The position numbers were made by a program, and so were the translations under genes. A DNA stretch of 64,000 nucleotides from Xenophilus sp003671765 (GTDB taxonomy: Bacteria; Pseudomonadota; Gammaproteobacteria; Burkholderiales; Burkholderiaceae_C), in the NCBI GenBank assembly GCA_051414805.1, contig CP166702.1, positions 2,666,001 through 2,730,000 of the forward strand, given 5' to 3'. The notes beneath the pieces were generated by a model that saw only the letters and a program-made list of their open reading frames with translations, had not been told where the DNA came from and did not search any database. Every line of letters starts with the position of its first letter. Positions within the stretch are counted from its first letter, which is position 1. Positions 52,487 through 60,814 of this stretch are shown piece by piece.

Positions 52487-53593
52487 CTAGCCCACGACAA
52501 CCAGATTTGGCTCAGCCGTCTCGCGCCACCGCTGCTTGATGTAGACCTCGGTCGTGGTCTTTGACTTGTGGCCGCACAGCAACTGGATGCGTTCGATCGG
52601 CACGCCCGCCAGCCACATGTCGGTGGCGCCCTTGCCCTTCAGGTCGCGGAAGCCGAAGGACGCCATGGGCGGGAGCTTGCGCGCCAGGCGCCGCTCGTTG
52701 GCCACCGCGATCGACCGGCGCAGCATCGAGCTTAGGCCGTCGTACGTGTAGTTGTCGCCGTCCAGGCGCTGCACCAGCGGCTGCCGCAGCCGCACGACGT
52801 TGGCCTCCGTGCCCAAGGCGCGGTCCAGCAGCTGGTTGACGCTGTCGGGCAGGGCGATGCGGATCTCGGTGCCGGTCTTGTTCTGGATGTGCACCAGCAC
52901 GCGCCGGCCGGCCTCCATCACCAGGTTGGCCGACGTCCATTGCACGATGTCGCTCTCCGGGCGCTGCAGGGTGCGGTAGGTCAGCTCCATCATGAGGCGT
53001 TCGCTGGCGCCGGCCACGGCGTAGACCTCGCGGAACTCGTCGTGCGTGACGTACCGCGCGCGGCGCTTCTCGGGGTTGCGCTGCACGCCGGCCGAGCGCA
53101 AGCATGGGTTGCTGGCCAGACCGGGCACCTTGCCCGTGCGCAGCAACCAGCCGAAGCACGCCGACAGGCAGGCGCGCTCACGGTTGGCCGGCGTGGGCCG
53201 GCCCAGCTCCTTCATGGTGGCCAGGAAGTTCTGCACCATGGCCGGCGTCACCTGCTGCGGTGCCAGCGGCGGCGGGAAGTAGACCCGCAGCGCGCCCCGG
53301 GCCCGCGTCTCGGTGGGCGCCAGGATGGCGTCCCGGTAATCGTCCAGCGTGCGCTGGCTCATGGTCTTGCGCCTCACCCGCTCCTCGCAGTGCAGCAGGA
53401 ACTGATCGAGCCAGTAGACCATCGTGCCGTAAAGGCTGCCCGGGTCGTTGTGGATCCGGGCCTTGCGGTTGGCCTCGTCCTTGTCGGTCCCCAGCCGCTC
53501 CCACTTGCCGTTCTGGTGGACGTAGTAGTAGGCGCCGTGGTTCAGGTAGACCCGCGGCTCAAGCCCATCATCGAACTTTCGGCGTCGCCCCAT
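52487..53593 (-). CDS. Phage integrase, tyrosine recombinase
   Basis: 368-residue site-specific recombinase. An N-terminal arm-binding part precedes a core-binding SAM-like domain (about residues 75-170, LDDYRDAILAPTETRARG onward). Catalytic residues are visible as Arg in YRTLQRPESDIVQW, the variant box FRDLKGKGATDMW, LLCGHKS and the nucleophile Tyr in TTEVYIKQRW. ATG 53593 (MGRRRKF) was chosen as start. It lies close to the tRNA-Asn attachment site, as expected. It is probably responsible for integration there. Confidence 0.92.
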   Translation of the reverse strand: MGRRRKFDDGLEPRVYLNHGAYYYVHQNGKWERLGTDKDEANRKARIHNDPGSLYGTMVYWLDQFLLHCEERVRRKTMSQRTLDDYRDAILAPTETRARGALRVYFPPPLAPQQVTPAMVQNFLATMKELGRPTPANRERACLSACFGWLLRTGKVPGLASNPCLRSAGVQRNPEKRRARYVTHDEFREVYAVAGASERLMMELTYRTLQRPESDIVQWTSANLVMEAGRRVLVHIQNKTGTEIRIALPDSVNQLLDRALGTEANVVRLRQPLVQRLDGDNYTYDGLSSMLRRSIAVANERRLARKLPPMASFGFRDLKGKGATDMWLAGVPIERIQLLCGHKSKTTTEVYIKQRWRETAEPNLVVVG

Positions 53594-53603
53594 GGAGCAC
53601 ATC

Positions 53604-53876
53604 TTAGGCAGCCCTCCTGCGGCCGAAGAGAGCCACAATGCCGGCGGTGTTGGCGGCCGGTGCCGGCTCGGCCTCCTGCGGCTGGGCGGCGGCGTCTGCC
53701 TCGGCGCGGCCGCTCATGACCGCCTCGGCGTGCGAGCGCACGATCAGCGGCCGGCCGTTGGGCTTCACGTTGACCACCAGGCCCATGCTGCGCAGGTGCC
53801 GCGCCTTGGCGGCATTCATGGCAAGGCCCTCGCACATCGCGTCGACCTCGGCGTCGGTCAAGAACAAGCCGTTCAT
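53604..53876 (-). CDS. DUF4224 domain protein, excisionase-like
   Basis: 90-residue small protein matching the DUF4224 pattern (FLTDAEVDAMCEGLAMNAAKA, then RHLRSMGLVVNVKPNGRPLI). Such proteins are regularly encoded directly upstream of phage integrases and are thought to act as directionality factors, although this is mainly by position. The C-terminus is Ala/Glu/Pro-rich. Its start overlaps the stop of the J-domain gene (53873-53876). Confidence 0.8.
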   Translation of the reverse strand: MNGLFLTDAEVDAMCEGLAMNAAKARHLRSMGLVVNVKPNGRPLIVRSHAEAVMSGRAEADAAAQPQEAEPAPAANTAGIVALFGRRRAA

Positions 53877-54523
53877 GCCAGCTCCCGGAGTGCCGCGTCG
53901 CGCGCGGCGTTCAATTCTGCCATCTTGGCGGCGTCGCCGCCGCGGTCGGGGTGGTGGGCGGCAGCCAAGCTGCGATACGCGCGCTGCACCTCGGCCGCAT
54001 CCGCGGTCTGCGGCACGTCCAGAACCTCCCACCACGGCCTAGCCATCCCGGCGCTGATCGGCGGCGGCAGGGCGGCGAAGCCCGTGAAAGCCCGCTCCAG
54101 CACGATTGCGCCGCCGTGGCGCTCGATGGCGCGCAGGGCCTCGATGGTGGCCGCCAGGGCCGCGATGTTTTGCTCCACCTTCGTGTAGCGGTCGATGGCC
54201 ATGCAGCGCTGGGCGCCCGTCCAGACGTCGGTCCAGTAGACAGCGGCGCCGGGGTCGGCCGTCGCGGCTTGGTCGGAGCGCGGCAGGCCGTCCAGGCGCA
54301 GGCGCAGGTTGGTGGACAGCACCATGTCGTCGTCGCGCACGCCCACGCGCTGCAGCTCCTCGCGCAGGCGCACCGTGGCGGCGTAGATCGTGATGTCGTC
54401 CCGAGTCCGCCAGCTGCCGACCTTGCTGTTCTTGGTGGTGCCGAAGCGGCCGAATGCGCGCTCGTCCGCGGGCGTGCGCTTCCAGCCCGCTGGCCACTGC
54501 AGGGGGTATGCCTGGACGGTCAT
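53873..54523 (-). CDS. Phage J-domain protein
   Basis: 216-residue protein. The N-terminal 140 residues are of unknown fold (starting TVQAYPLQWPAGWKRTPADE). The C-terminal about 60 residues form a J-domain: WEVLDVPQTADAAEVQRAYR, then the diagnostic HPD in AAHHPDRGGDAAKM. J-domains stimulate Hsp70, so a link to host DnaK in replication or assembly is possible. There is no Gly/Phe region or zinc finger, so it is not DnaJ itself. ATG 54523 was chosen; neighbours overlap on both sides. Confidence 0.8.
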   Translation of the reverse strand: MTVQAYPLQWPAGWKRTPADERAFGRFGTTKNSKVGSWRTRDDITIYAATVRLREELQRVGVRDDDMVLSTNLRLRLDGLPRSDQAATADPGAAVYWTDVWTGAQRCMAIDRYTKVEQNIAALAATIEALRAIERHGGAIVLERAFTGFAALPPPISAGMARPWWEVLDVPQTADAAEVQRAYRSLAAAHHPDRGGDAAKMAELNAARDAALRELA

Positions 54524-54954
54524 GGTGTGGACTCTCCACCTTCGTCGTCTGGCGGTGAGAACGGCCACGGGCACCGCACTGGCTCGCGATCCCGCGCACC
54601 CCACTGGGTGGCAAGCCATCCCGCGCACAGCTTGCGTTCGCCGCTGGCGTAGCGGTCGACGTGGCAGAGGAACAGCGTCTGCTCGACCGCTGCCTTCGTG
54701 GCGTCCATCATGGTCTGCAGACAGCCGTTCGGCACGGTGCCGGCCCGGAAAGCGCAGGACTTGCAGCGCTCGTCGGGCTCGCCATGGGCTTTCAGGTGCC
54801 GGATGACGGGCTCAACCAGGCGGACCATGTTCGCGCCGATGGCGCGTCCCTCCGGCGACACGCGGTGGTGGTCCTGGGTCGCGTCGATCTGGCCCGGAGC
54901 CCCGACTTCGTGCACGGGGCACGGTGTGGTGCTGATTTCTAGGGGTGGCATCAT
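54520..54954 (-). CDS. Hypothetical phage protein, cysteine-containing
   Basis: 144 residues with Cys/His clusters (PCPVHEVG; ERCKSCAFRAGTVPNGCLQT; LFLCHVDR; KLCAGW) suggesting a metal-bound fold. The DERCKSCAFRxGTxxNG pattern is a type I have seen in phage early proteins, but no function is known. Start ATG 54954 or 54951. It diverges from the plus-strand cassette at 54979. Confidence 0.68.
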   Translation of the reverse strand: MMPPLEISTTPCPVHEVGAPGQIDATQDHHRVSPEGRAIGANMVRLVEPVIRHLKAHGEPDERCKSCAFRAGTVPNGCLQTMMDATKAAVEQTLFLCHVDRYASGERKLCAGWLATQWGARDREPVRCPWPFSPPDDEGGESTP

Positions 54955-54978
54955 GCGGCTTTCACCTTAGAGAAGGTC

Positions 54979-55272
54979 ATGGCGGAGAACGAAGACAAAA
55001 AGCCGGTCCGCGTGATTCCGGGCTTTGCCATGGACGCGGCGCTGCCTGAGTCTGATCCCGTAGGGATCATGAGAAAGGCGCGCACCGAGGAGAGAAATGC
55101 CGAGCGTTCTGTGGCAGCTGCAGAGAGCAGCGCTCGATCTGCCGAAGTAAGCGCACGGGCGGCGGAAGACGCTGCAGCGACTGCGCGCCAAGCTCTGCGG
55201 TGGTCGAAGTGGGCGGTGGTGGTTTCCGTGCTGGCCGCCGTGGTGGCCGTCTCTGAGCGCTTTGTGCGATGA
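54979..55272 (+). CDS. Hypothetical small membrane protein with coiled coil
   Basis: 97 residues. A charged N-terminus precedes a long Ala/Glu-rich heptad helix (about 33-70: AERSVAAAESSARSAEVSAR onward), and a single C-terminal transmembrane segment (WAVVVSVLAAVVAVSERFV) follows. AGAAGG lies just upstream of the ATG. It is first of three plus-strand genes set into the minus-strand early region. The layout resembles small membrane-anchored phage proteins (superinfection exclusion or lysis accessory), but that is inference. Confidence 0.65.
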   Translation: MAENEDKKPVRVIPGFAMDAALPESDPVGIMRKARTEERNAERSVAAAESSARSAEVSARAAEDAAATARQALRWSKWAVVVSVLAAVVAVSERFVR

Positions 55273-55511
55273 GCAAGCCCACTCGCACCGCGCGCCAGCT
55301 GCGCGAGATCCTGATCGAGCGCATCGAGGCGTTGCCCGGCATGGTCGGCCAGGTCACGGACGTGCACACCGGCGGCGTGCGCTGGGCCGACGCCGGCCCG
55401 GGCGATCCGAACTGGTACGTGCCGGTCGGCGCCCCGCGCGAGGACTACCGGCTCGACGTGGCGCGTGTCATCCGGCAGACGCAGATGGAGTTCGACCTCG
55501 ACACGGATTGA
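55269..55511 (+). CDS. Hypothetical protein, 80 residues
   Basis: Soluble alpha/beta protein with an N-terminal basic helix (TARQLREILIERIEALPG) and a Trp-containing strand region (GGVRWADAGPGDPNWYVPVG). No known family. The ATG overlaps the TGA of the preceding membrane protein gene (ATGA), so they are coupled. It is followed by the 236-residue membrane protein gene after 3 bases. Confidence 0.62.
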   Translation: MSKPTRTARQLREILIERIEALPGMVGQVTDVHTGGVRWADAGPGDPNWYVPVGAPREDYRLDVARVIRQTQMEFDLDTD

Positions 55512-55514
55512 GCG

Positions 55515-56225
55515 ATGAATGGAACACGCCTCATTGCGACGTGGGCTTCGGCTGCGTTGCTGATTGCCATGACGGCAGGTTGGACGCCTTTGGTGGCATG
55601 GCTTGAGGCTCACGACAAGCTCGCCGGTTGGGCTCAGGCGGTTGGAGTGGTCGTCACGATCGCTGCCGGCTTCGTCTACATCGCGGTCCAGCATGAGTTG
55701 GCAGCGAAAGCGGCACAGGAGTCCCGTCGGCTCGCCCGTAGAGCAGTCCTCCATGCGGTTCAGATCGCGTTCTCTGACGCCATGGCTGTGGCCATCGTTG
55801 CTCACGGAGAAGTGTCCGATCCAGCGCCTGCGTGGGATCAGGTCTCGGAAGAGGTGCGGCGCGTCCAGGCTCAGCTCGAATCGATCACGCTGCTGCAGAT
55901 GGAGGATCCAGGAGTCATGCATCGAGCAGGCATGGTCAAAGCTGGCCTGATGCGCATGAGGGACCTCTGCGACAAGCTCGCTGCCCTGACGTTTGGCCCA
56001 GCAGAGCCTGCTCGGGCCCGACGCTTCTTCAAAGAAAGAATCGACGTGTTCGACCGACTTCACCTGGAACTTCACAACCTCATCGAAGCGTGCAGCACCC
56101 ACGAGGAGCGCGAGCAAGACCGCAAGATCATGGCCGAGGCTCTTGCTGCATTCGAGTATCAGGACGCATTGGGGGCGGCTGAGGATGAAGTCAACGCGCA
56201 GCCGGCTCCGGCGGGAGGTGCGTGA
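55515..56225 (+). CDS. Hypothetical membrane protein with cytosolic helical domain
   Basis: 236 residues: two transmembrane segments (about 8-26 and 39-58) followed by a long helical, charged cytosolic part (LEAHDKLAGWAQAV between the helices; later DQVSEEVRRVQAQLESITLL and RRFFKERIDVFDRLHLELHN). It is less GC-rich than the surrounding genes, which points to separate acquisition. It is third gene of the plus-strand cassette and converges on the minus-strand gene at 56234. Function unknown. Confidence 0.66.
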   Translation: MNGTRLIATWASAALLIAMTAGWTPLVAWLEAHDKLAGWAQAVGVVVTIAAGFVYIAVQHELAAKAAQESRRLARRAVLHAVQIAFSDAMAVAIVAHGEVSDPAPAWDQVSEEVRRVQAQLESITLLQMEDPGVMHRAGMVKAGLMRMRDLCDKLAALTFGPAEPARARRFFKERIDVFDRLHLELHNLIEACSTHEEREQDRKIMAEALAAFEYQDALGAAEDEVNAQPAPAGGA

Positions 56226-56233
56226 GTTGGAGG

Positions 56234-56536
56234 TCATCTGGCCTCCGCCGGCAATCCCTTCGCCTCGGCCTTGCGCTTCTCGCTGGCCAGCATGCGGTGG
56301 TAGGTGGTGGGCTGTACATCCTTGCCCTCGGCGCGCGCGATGCCGTCGATCGCCTCGACGCACGCCTGCAGGTAGGCGATGTCGCTGAGGAAGCCGAAGC
56401 TGTCTCGGCACGCGCGGTACCGGCTGTTGATCTTGCGCTGCGTCTCCAGCGGCACCATGCGCCAGTGGCGGATGCAGAGAAAGCGGCCCGACACGACCTT
56501 CTCCGGGCACTTGAAGGCGTCGCACTTGCGGGTCAT
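56234..56536 (-). CDS. Hypothetical phage protein, 100 residues
   Basis: Small protein with an N-terminal Cys/His group (CDAFKCPEKVVSGRFLCIRH) that could bind zinc, then a helical part (IAYLQACVEAIDGIARAEG). No family recognised. ATG 56536 is the most reasonable start; the reading frame extends further upstream without a better one. It belongs to the leftward early set. Confidence 0.62.
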   Translation of the reverse strand: MTRKCDAFKCPEKVVSGRFLCIRHWRMVPLETQRKINSRYRACRDSFGFLSDIAYLQACVEAIDGIARAEGKDVQPTTYHRMLASEKRKAEAKGLPAEAR

Positions 56537-56619
56537 GTGGGCGCCTCCGTTCAATCGCGCTGCAGCGCGTCCGCCGGCGCCTTCTCGGGCGTCAGCTGCC
56601 CCTCGGCCGGTTTCCCACA

Positions 56620-57525
56620 TCACGACGTCGCCCCGCCGAGGGCGTCGATCAGGGCGGGCAGCAGCTGTCCCAGCTCGCCGGTGACGATCGCAGCGTCGGT
56701 GTCAAAGTCTTCGTCGCTGCCCTTGCCGCCCTTCGATTCGCCGCCGTCGAATACGCCTTCGAGGAAGGCCAGCTTGCGCAGTTGCCCGCCTTCGGTCAGT
56801 TCGAAGGACACGCGGTCCTCCCAGGTCATGGCCAAGCGCGTGGGCCGCTTCCCGCTGGCGATGTGCTGGCGGACCTCTTCGATGTCCAGCGGGTGCTTGC
56901 CGTAGCGCACCACGGCCTTGGAGTCGTCGGTGGCCTTGAGTTCGCACTCCCGGTCGATGGTGAAGCCAGCGGGCGGCTCCTGCGTGGCCAGCCAGCCGGC
57001 CATGGCGCTGGCCGGCTCCACCTGGGTGTTCACAGCACCGACGGCAAAGCCGGGGATCGCCTGCACCAGTGCCGTGACCACCGAATCGGCCGTGGCCATG
57101 TTCGAGGTGTCGAGCGTGAGGCGGCGCTGGTCGGGGTCGATCCACACTGCCGTACGCGCTTGCCGCGTGAAGGCGAGCGGCAGCAGCTCGTGGGTGATGT
57201 TCTCCTTGAGCTGCTTCTTCTCCTTCTTGCCGGGGGCACGGCCGGTGGTGGACTCAATCTGCGCGGCGCGCTCGCCCACCTTGCGGCGGATCACCGAGGC
57301 GGGCAGGGCCTTGCTCTCGACCATGTAGACGAGCAGCCACTGGCCGCCGACGGACTCGAGCAGTGAGCCGTGTTCCTGCCCGCGCGGCGGCACCCAGCCG
57401 GCGGACGATTCCTGCGAGGGACCGCAGGGCACGAAGGCCGCTGGGGCGAGGCCCTCCAGTGCGCGTCCATGGTCGGCCAACCAAGTCGGCTCGATTCGGA
57501 AGTTGATGGCGTTCTTGAAGCGCAT
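56620..57525 (-). CDS. rdgC: Recombination-associated protein RdgC
   Basis: 301-residue ring-forming DNA-binding protein of the RdgC family. The N-terminus FKNAINFRI and the conserved blocks GWVPPRGQEHGSLLESVGGQ, ALPASVIRRKVGERAAQIE and THELLPLAFTRQ are clear. Cellular RdgC modulates RecA access to DNA. In phages it is thought to act with the recombination genes or counter host nucleases. Here it lies in the same leftward early region as YqaJ and ERF. Confidence 0.9.
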   Translation of the reverse strand: MRFKNAINFRIEPTWLADHGRALEGLAPAAFVPCGPSQESSAGWVPPRGQEHGSLLESVGGQWLLVYMVESKALPASVIRRKVGERAAQIESTTGRAPGKKEKKQLKENITHELLPLAFTRQARTAVWIDPDQRRLTLDTSNMATADSVVTALVQAIPGFAVGAVNTQVEPASAMAGWLATQEPPAGFTIDRECELKATDDSKAVVRYGKHPLDIEEVRQHIASGKRPTRLAMTWEDRVSFELTEGGQLRKLAFLEGVFDGGESKGGKGSDEDFDTDAAIVTGELGQLLPALIDALGGATS

Positions 57526-57637
57526 GGCGAATGGCTGCGATGAGTTGAAGAAAGTGGGCGCCGCTCGCGCGGATCGGCAGGAAATGCGAGGAGGGAGGGA
57601 GGAGGAGGTGTCCCGTCGACGAGTCGCCCGAAACTGG

Positions 57638-57925
57638 TCAGTCGGCCGAGGGCGGCGCGAACTTCTTGAACGGCAGCGGCTTGATGTGCTTACCGAAGAA
57701 TTTGCCGATCGACTCGGCTGCGACGAAGGCGGCGTGCAGGTCGGCTTCGACGTTCGGGTAGTGGTAGACGGTCCCGGGGCCGTGCGCAAAGGTGATGGCC
57801 AGGGTCTTGGTGCCGGCGTCGTAGCCGATCGCCTTCACCTGGCTCGAATTCACGCCGACCAGCGGGATGGCCTTGAGATCCTTCGGACCGCTGACGGCGG
57901 CCGATGCGGTATGCGGTTGAGGCAT
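57638..57925 (-). CDS. KTSC domain protein
   Basis: 95-residue protein with a KTSC domain (VNSSQVKAIGYDAGTKTLAI, then GTVYHYPNVEADLHAAFVAA, then GKFFGKHIKP). The family is named for a Lys-tRNA-synthetase-associated context and is frequent in phages; the function is not established. The 112 bases between it and rdgC hold a purine-rich stretch (57580-57610 on plus) and no gene that I can support. Confidence 0.82.
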   Translation of the reverse strand: MPQPHTASAAVSGPKDLKAIPLVGVNSSQVKAIGYDAGTKTLAITFAHGPGTVYHYPNVEADLHAAFVAAESIGKFFGKHIKPLPFKKFAPPSAD

Positions 57926-57957
57926 TGCGGCTCCTGGGTATTTGGGCTGGGTGTGGG

Positions 57958-59058
57958 CTAGGCGGCCAGGCGTTGGGCGTGCTCGGCCTTCGCTTGTTGG
58001 GCCCGGCGCGCCACGGCGTCGCAGATGTCGGCGAACTGCTGCTCGTGGTACAGCGTGGCGCCGCGCTCGCGGGTCGCGGGCTCCACGCCCAGGCTGCGCA
58101 GCTGCTCCGCGGTCATGGTCCAGCCGAGCCGCGCGGCGATGTCGCCGATCCGCAGCGTCGGGGTGTCGGACACCACGGGTTCGTTTGCTGCGGTTGCGCC
58201 GGCATCGAACTGACGTACCGGAGCGGGCTCCGGTCCTGTGCCGGCTGCGCGCGTCACTCGGCCGGTGGAGTAGCCGACCGGGCTGGGAGTGGGGCCGGCT
58301 GCCGCTGCCTGCGGTGCGGGAGCCTGGACTTGCTGCAGCGCGGCGGGTGCGGGTGCAAGCGAAGGCGGCGGCGCTTGCTTGCTCTGCAGCTCGGCGATCT
58401 GGGCTCGCAGGCGCTCGTTCTCGATCCGCTGGGCCTCGGCGGCGGCGCGATCTCTCGCGTCCACGATCATCTTCTCCAGCGCGCGGATGGTGGCATCCTT
58501 CTGCGCCGCGGCGCGCGTTGCGAAGTCCTCGAAGACGGCCGCGCTCACGTCAATGTCGCGCACGTAGGCCAGCCCGGCTTCGATGCGCTCGATCGGCAGA
58601 CCTTCGGCCTTCGCGACGTAGCTTTCGATCTTGGCGATGGCATCCAGGTGCTTCTGTCGGCGCTCGGCCTCAACCCGTTCGCGCTCCGCCTTCTCAGTGG
58701 CCAGCTTGGTCTCGTGCGCTGATATCTGGGCATCGATGGCGGTCTCCACCGGCTTCACGATCTCGATCAGCCGCGCGGCCTCGCTGTCGACGACCTTCTT
58801 GCAGTCGTTCAGCTGGTCCTTGGTCTTGTCGCGCAGGCGCTGCAGCGCGAAGCGGCCCGACTCGCGCAGTTCCAGCCGCGCGTCCTTGGCGGCCTTGAAG
58901 CCCTTGGGAGTGCTCATGTCGAATGCGACATCGCGGTAGCGCTCCGCCAGGGTCTTGACCTCCGTCTCCAATGGAGCGAACAGCGCAAGGGCCGCGGCGG
59001 CGATAGTGGTCTGCTTGGCGGCAACTTCGCCGCCGATGGTGGTGGAAAGTTCGGACAT
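57958..59058 (-). CDS. Phage early protein with coiled coil (DUF1351-like)
   Basis: 366 residues. Residues about 1-220 are almost entirely helical with strong heptads (FKAAKDARLELRESGRFALQ, then DCKKVVDSEAARLIEIVKPV and EKAERERVEAERRQKHLDAI), followed by a Pro/Ala/Gln-rich linker and a C-terminal module (LRIGDIAARLGWTMTAEQLR). The layout resembles DUF1351-type proteins found next to phage exonuclease/annealing pairs. It probably assists recombination; the exact role is unknown. Confidence 0.72.
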   Translation of the reverse strand: MSELSTTIGGEVAAKQTTIAAAALALFAPLETEVKTLAERYRDVAFDMSTPKGFKAAKDARLELRESGRFALQRLRDKTKDQLNDCKKVVDSEAARLIEIVKPVETAIDAQISAHETKLATEKAERERVEAERRQKHLDAIAKIESYVAKAEGLPIERIEAGLAYVRDIDVSAAVFEDFATRAAAQKDATIRALEKMIVDARDRAAAEAQRIENERLRAQIAELQSKQAPPPSLAPAPAALQQVQAPAPQAAAAGPTPSPVGYSTGRVTRAAGTGPEPAPVRQFDAGATAANEPVVSDTPTLRIGDIAARLGWTMTAEQLRSLGVEPATRERGATLYHEQQFADICDAVARRAQQAKAEHAQRLAA

Positions 59059-59066
59059 GGGGCCCT

Positions 59067-59999
59067 TCAGAACGGGTTGTCGATGACGGCGTTGCCGGCA
59101 CGCGCAGCGGGCGCGGCATCGGCGAACAGGGGGAGTGCGGGCGCGGGCGTGGCGCTGTCTTCCCAGGGTGCGGGCTCGGCGGCGTTCGTATGCCGAGTGG
59201 GCGCGGCATCCCTCGGGGCGCCGGACATCTTGGCGGGCGTGCGCAAGATCGCGAGGTAGCTGTCGACCAGCTTCAAGAAGCCAACCAGGTCCGTCTCGAG
59301 GGCCTCGATCGCTTCCTCGTTGCGGTAGATGCGCTTCACGAACAGGTCTTTGCCGACGGGCTCAAGCCACGGGCAATAGACGACCAGGTCGCACCACTTC
59401 CGGCCGGTGATCCACAGGCCGCCGTTGATCTGGTCGAGGTACTCGAGGTGCGCCGTCTCGGTGCTGGCCCAGACCTGCCCCAGCTTCTCGCAGGACAGGG
59501 GGCACTTGATTTCGACCATTCCGTCGTCGTCAATGAAGCCGTCCGACGAGTAGCCGAAGCGCTCGTCGTCGGTCAGGATCAGGCTGACTTCTTCGACCAG
59601 GGCGCCAGTGCGGGTCTCATAGACCTGCCGGGCCCGCGGCTCCAGATCCCGGCCGCGGCGCATGGCATAGGTGACGAAGGTGTCGTCCAGCGGCTCGCGA
59701 CTGATGGTCTCGAACGCGATCAGCCAGGCGTACTTGATTGCGGCCGCGCCCGGCTCCGAGGTCGGTTCGCCGTTGAGGGCCAGCGCGATCGCCCCCGCCG
59801 TCGGCTTCAGCTTGTAGCCCGCCTTCGCGCGCGCGGCAGGCTCGTCCACACCGCGTTGCAAGGCCTCTACGTAGATGCGCTGCTGATCGGTGAGCCCGCC
59901 CACCCGCTCGCGCGCGTCGGAAAACCGCGAAGCTGTCGCCACGCCGCAGCGTGCACGCAGCCAGTCTTCGCTGCCCTGGGGGTGGTTCAGCACGATCAC
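59067..59999 (-). CDS. YqaJ-type phage exonuclease
   Basis: 310-residue lambda-exonuclease-fold nuclease (YqaJ viral recombinase). It begins HPQGSEDWLRARCGVATASR, the family's DNA-entry motif. The catalytic core has GRDLEPRARQVYE, SSDGFIDDDGMVEIKCPLS (Asp ... Glu-x-Lys) and LDQINGGLWITGR. GTG 59999 overlaps the stop of the ERF gene. Together they form a two-component recombinase: exonuclease resects, ERF anneals. Confidence 0.9.
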   Translation of the reverse strand: MIVLNHPQGSEDWLRARCGVATASRFSDARERVGGLTDQQRIYVEALQRGVDEPAARAKAGYKLKPTAGAIALALNGEPTSEPGAAAIKYAWLIAFETISREPLDDTFVTYAMRRGRDLEPRARQVYETRTGALVEEVSLILTDDERFGYSSDGFIDDDGMVEIKCPLSCEKLGQVWASTETAHLEYLDQINGGLWITGRKWCDLVVYCPWLEPVGKDLFVKRIYRNEEAIEALETDLVGFLKLVDSYLAILRTPAKMSGAPRDAAPTRHTNAAEPAPWEDSATPAPALPLFADAAPAARAGNAVIDNPF

Positions 60000-60814
60000 G
60001 GACGAACTCCTGCCTTCAGCTTCCGACGGTGGGCAACGACATTCCCTTTGAAATCGTCGTAGAGATCTCGGCGCTTCGTTGCTGCCAGCGCCTTTGCACC
60101 TTCGGCCCAGAGTGCAGCGGCTTCGCCGTCGGTCTTCGCCGCCTGCAGACGTTGGAACAGGGAGTCGGCGAGCCGGTCGGCATCGCTCACCTCCCGAATG
60201 CCATCTGCGTCGGGCGGGGGGCTGGCACCGTTGCCGTCGTCGTCCTGCTCGCCGATCGCCACGTTGAAGATCAGCTTCAACAGGTAGCGTTGGGAGTAGG
60301 TCATCGCGGAGCCCTGGGCGTGGGTCTTCGTCATGACGTCGCCGCCCTTGGCCCCTTTGCCGTCGGCCGGCATGTCGCACTTGTAGGTGCGCACGTGGCC
60401 GGCGGCGTGCGACACATAGCACAGCACGCGGATGTGGTTCTCTTTCGGGCTGTCTTCGGTGTCGAAGCTGAGCGCGAAGCCGTTCTTGGTGTAGATGGGG
60501 CGCAGCGCGCGGTCCAGTTGCGCGTAGCTGGCATAGGTGCTGCGGGTCTGCGGATTGACCGCGTCGGCCGAGATAGGAGCCATCGCGGCCTGTGCCTTGG
60601 TCATCGCCGCGTTGAACTTCTGCTCATTGGCACGCGCATGCATGCGCTCGTGCATGCCGAGCAGGCGCTCCATCTTGTCGATGTCGACGTTCGGGTCGTT
60701 GGCCGCCGCCGTGATGGCGTAGAGGACCGTCGCAATCTCATTGCGCGGCGGCAATAGGACCGGCGCTTCCGGCGCAAGGACGGCCGGCTCGGCTTTGGCG
60801 AGCGCTGCGGTCAC
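59996..60814 (-). CDS. ERF family single-strand annealing protein
   Basis: 272-residue recombinase of the ERF superfamily (RecT-like function). The conserved region is at about 55-190: FNAAMTKAQAAMAPISADAV, YASYAQLDRALRPIYTKNGF and the late signature GSAMTYSQRYLLKLIFNVA. The start is GTG 60814, overlapping the stop of the upstream membrane protein gene. It is paired with YqaJ downstream. Confidence 0.89.
   Translation of the reverse strand: MTAALAKAEPAVLAPEAPVLLPPRNEIATVLYAITAAANDPNVDIDKMERLLGMHERMHARANEQKFNAAMTKAQAAMAPISADAVNPQTRSTYASYAQLDRALRPIYTKNGFALSFDTEDSPKENHIRVLCYVSHAAGHVRTYKCDMPADGKGAKGGDVMTKTHAQGSAMTYSQRYLLKLIFNVAIGEQDDDGNGASPPPDADGIREVSDADRLADSLFQRLQAAKTDGEAAALWAEGAKALAATKRRDLYDDFKGNVVAHRRKLKAGVRP

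Noticed and set aside
53873..54523. DnaJ chaperone
   Set aside because: It has only a J-domain at the C-terminus; the Gly/Phe region, zinc finger and substrate-binding domain of DnaJ are absent.
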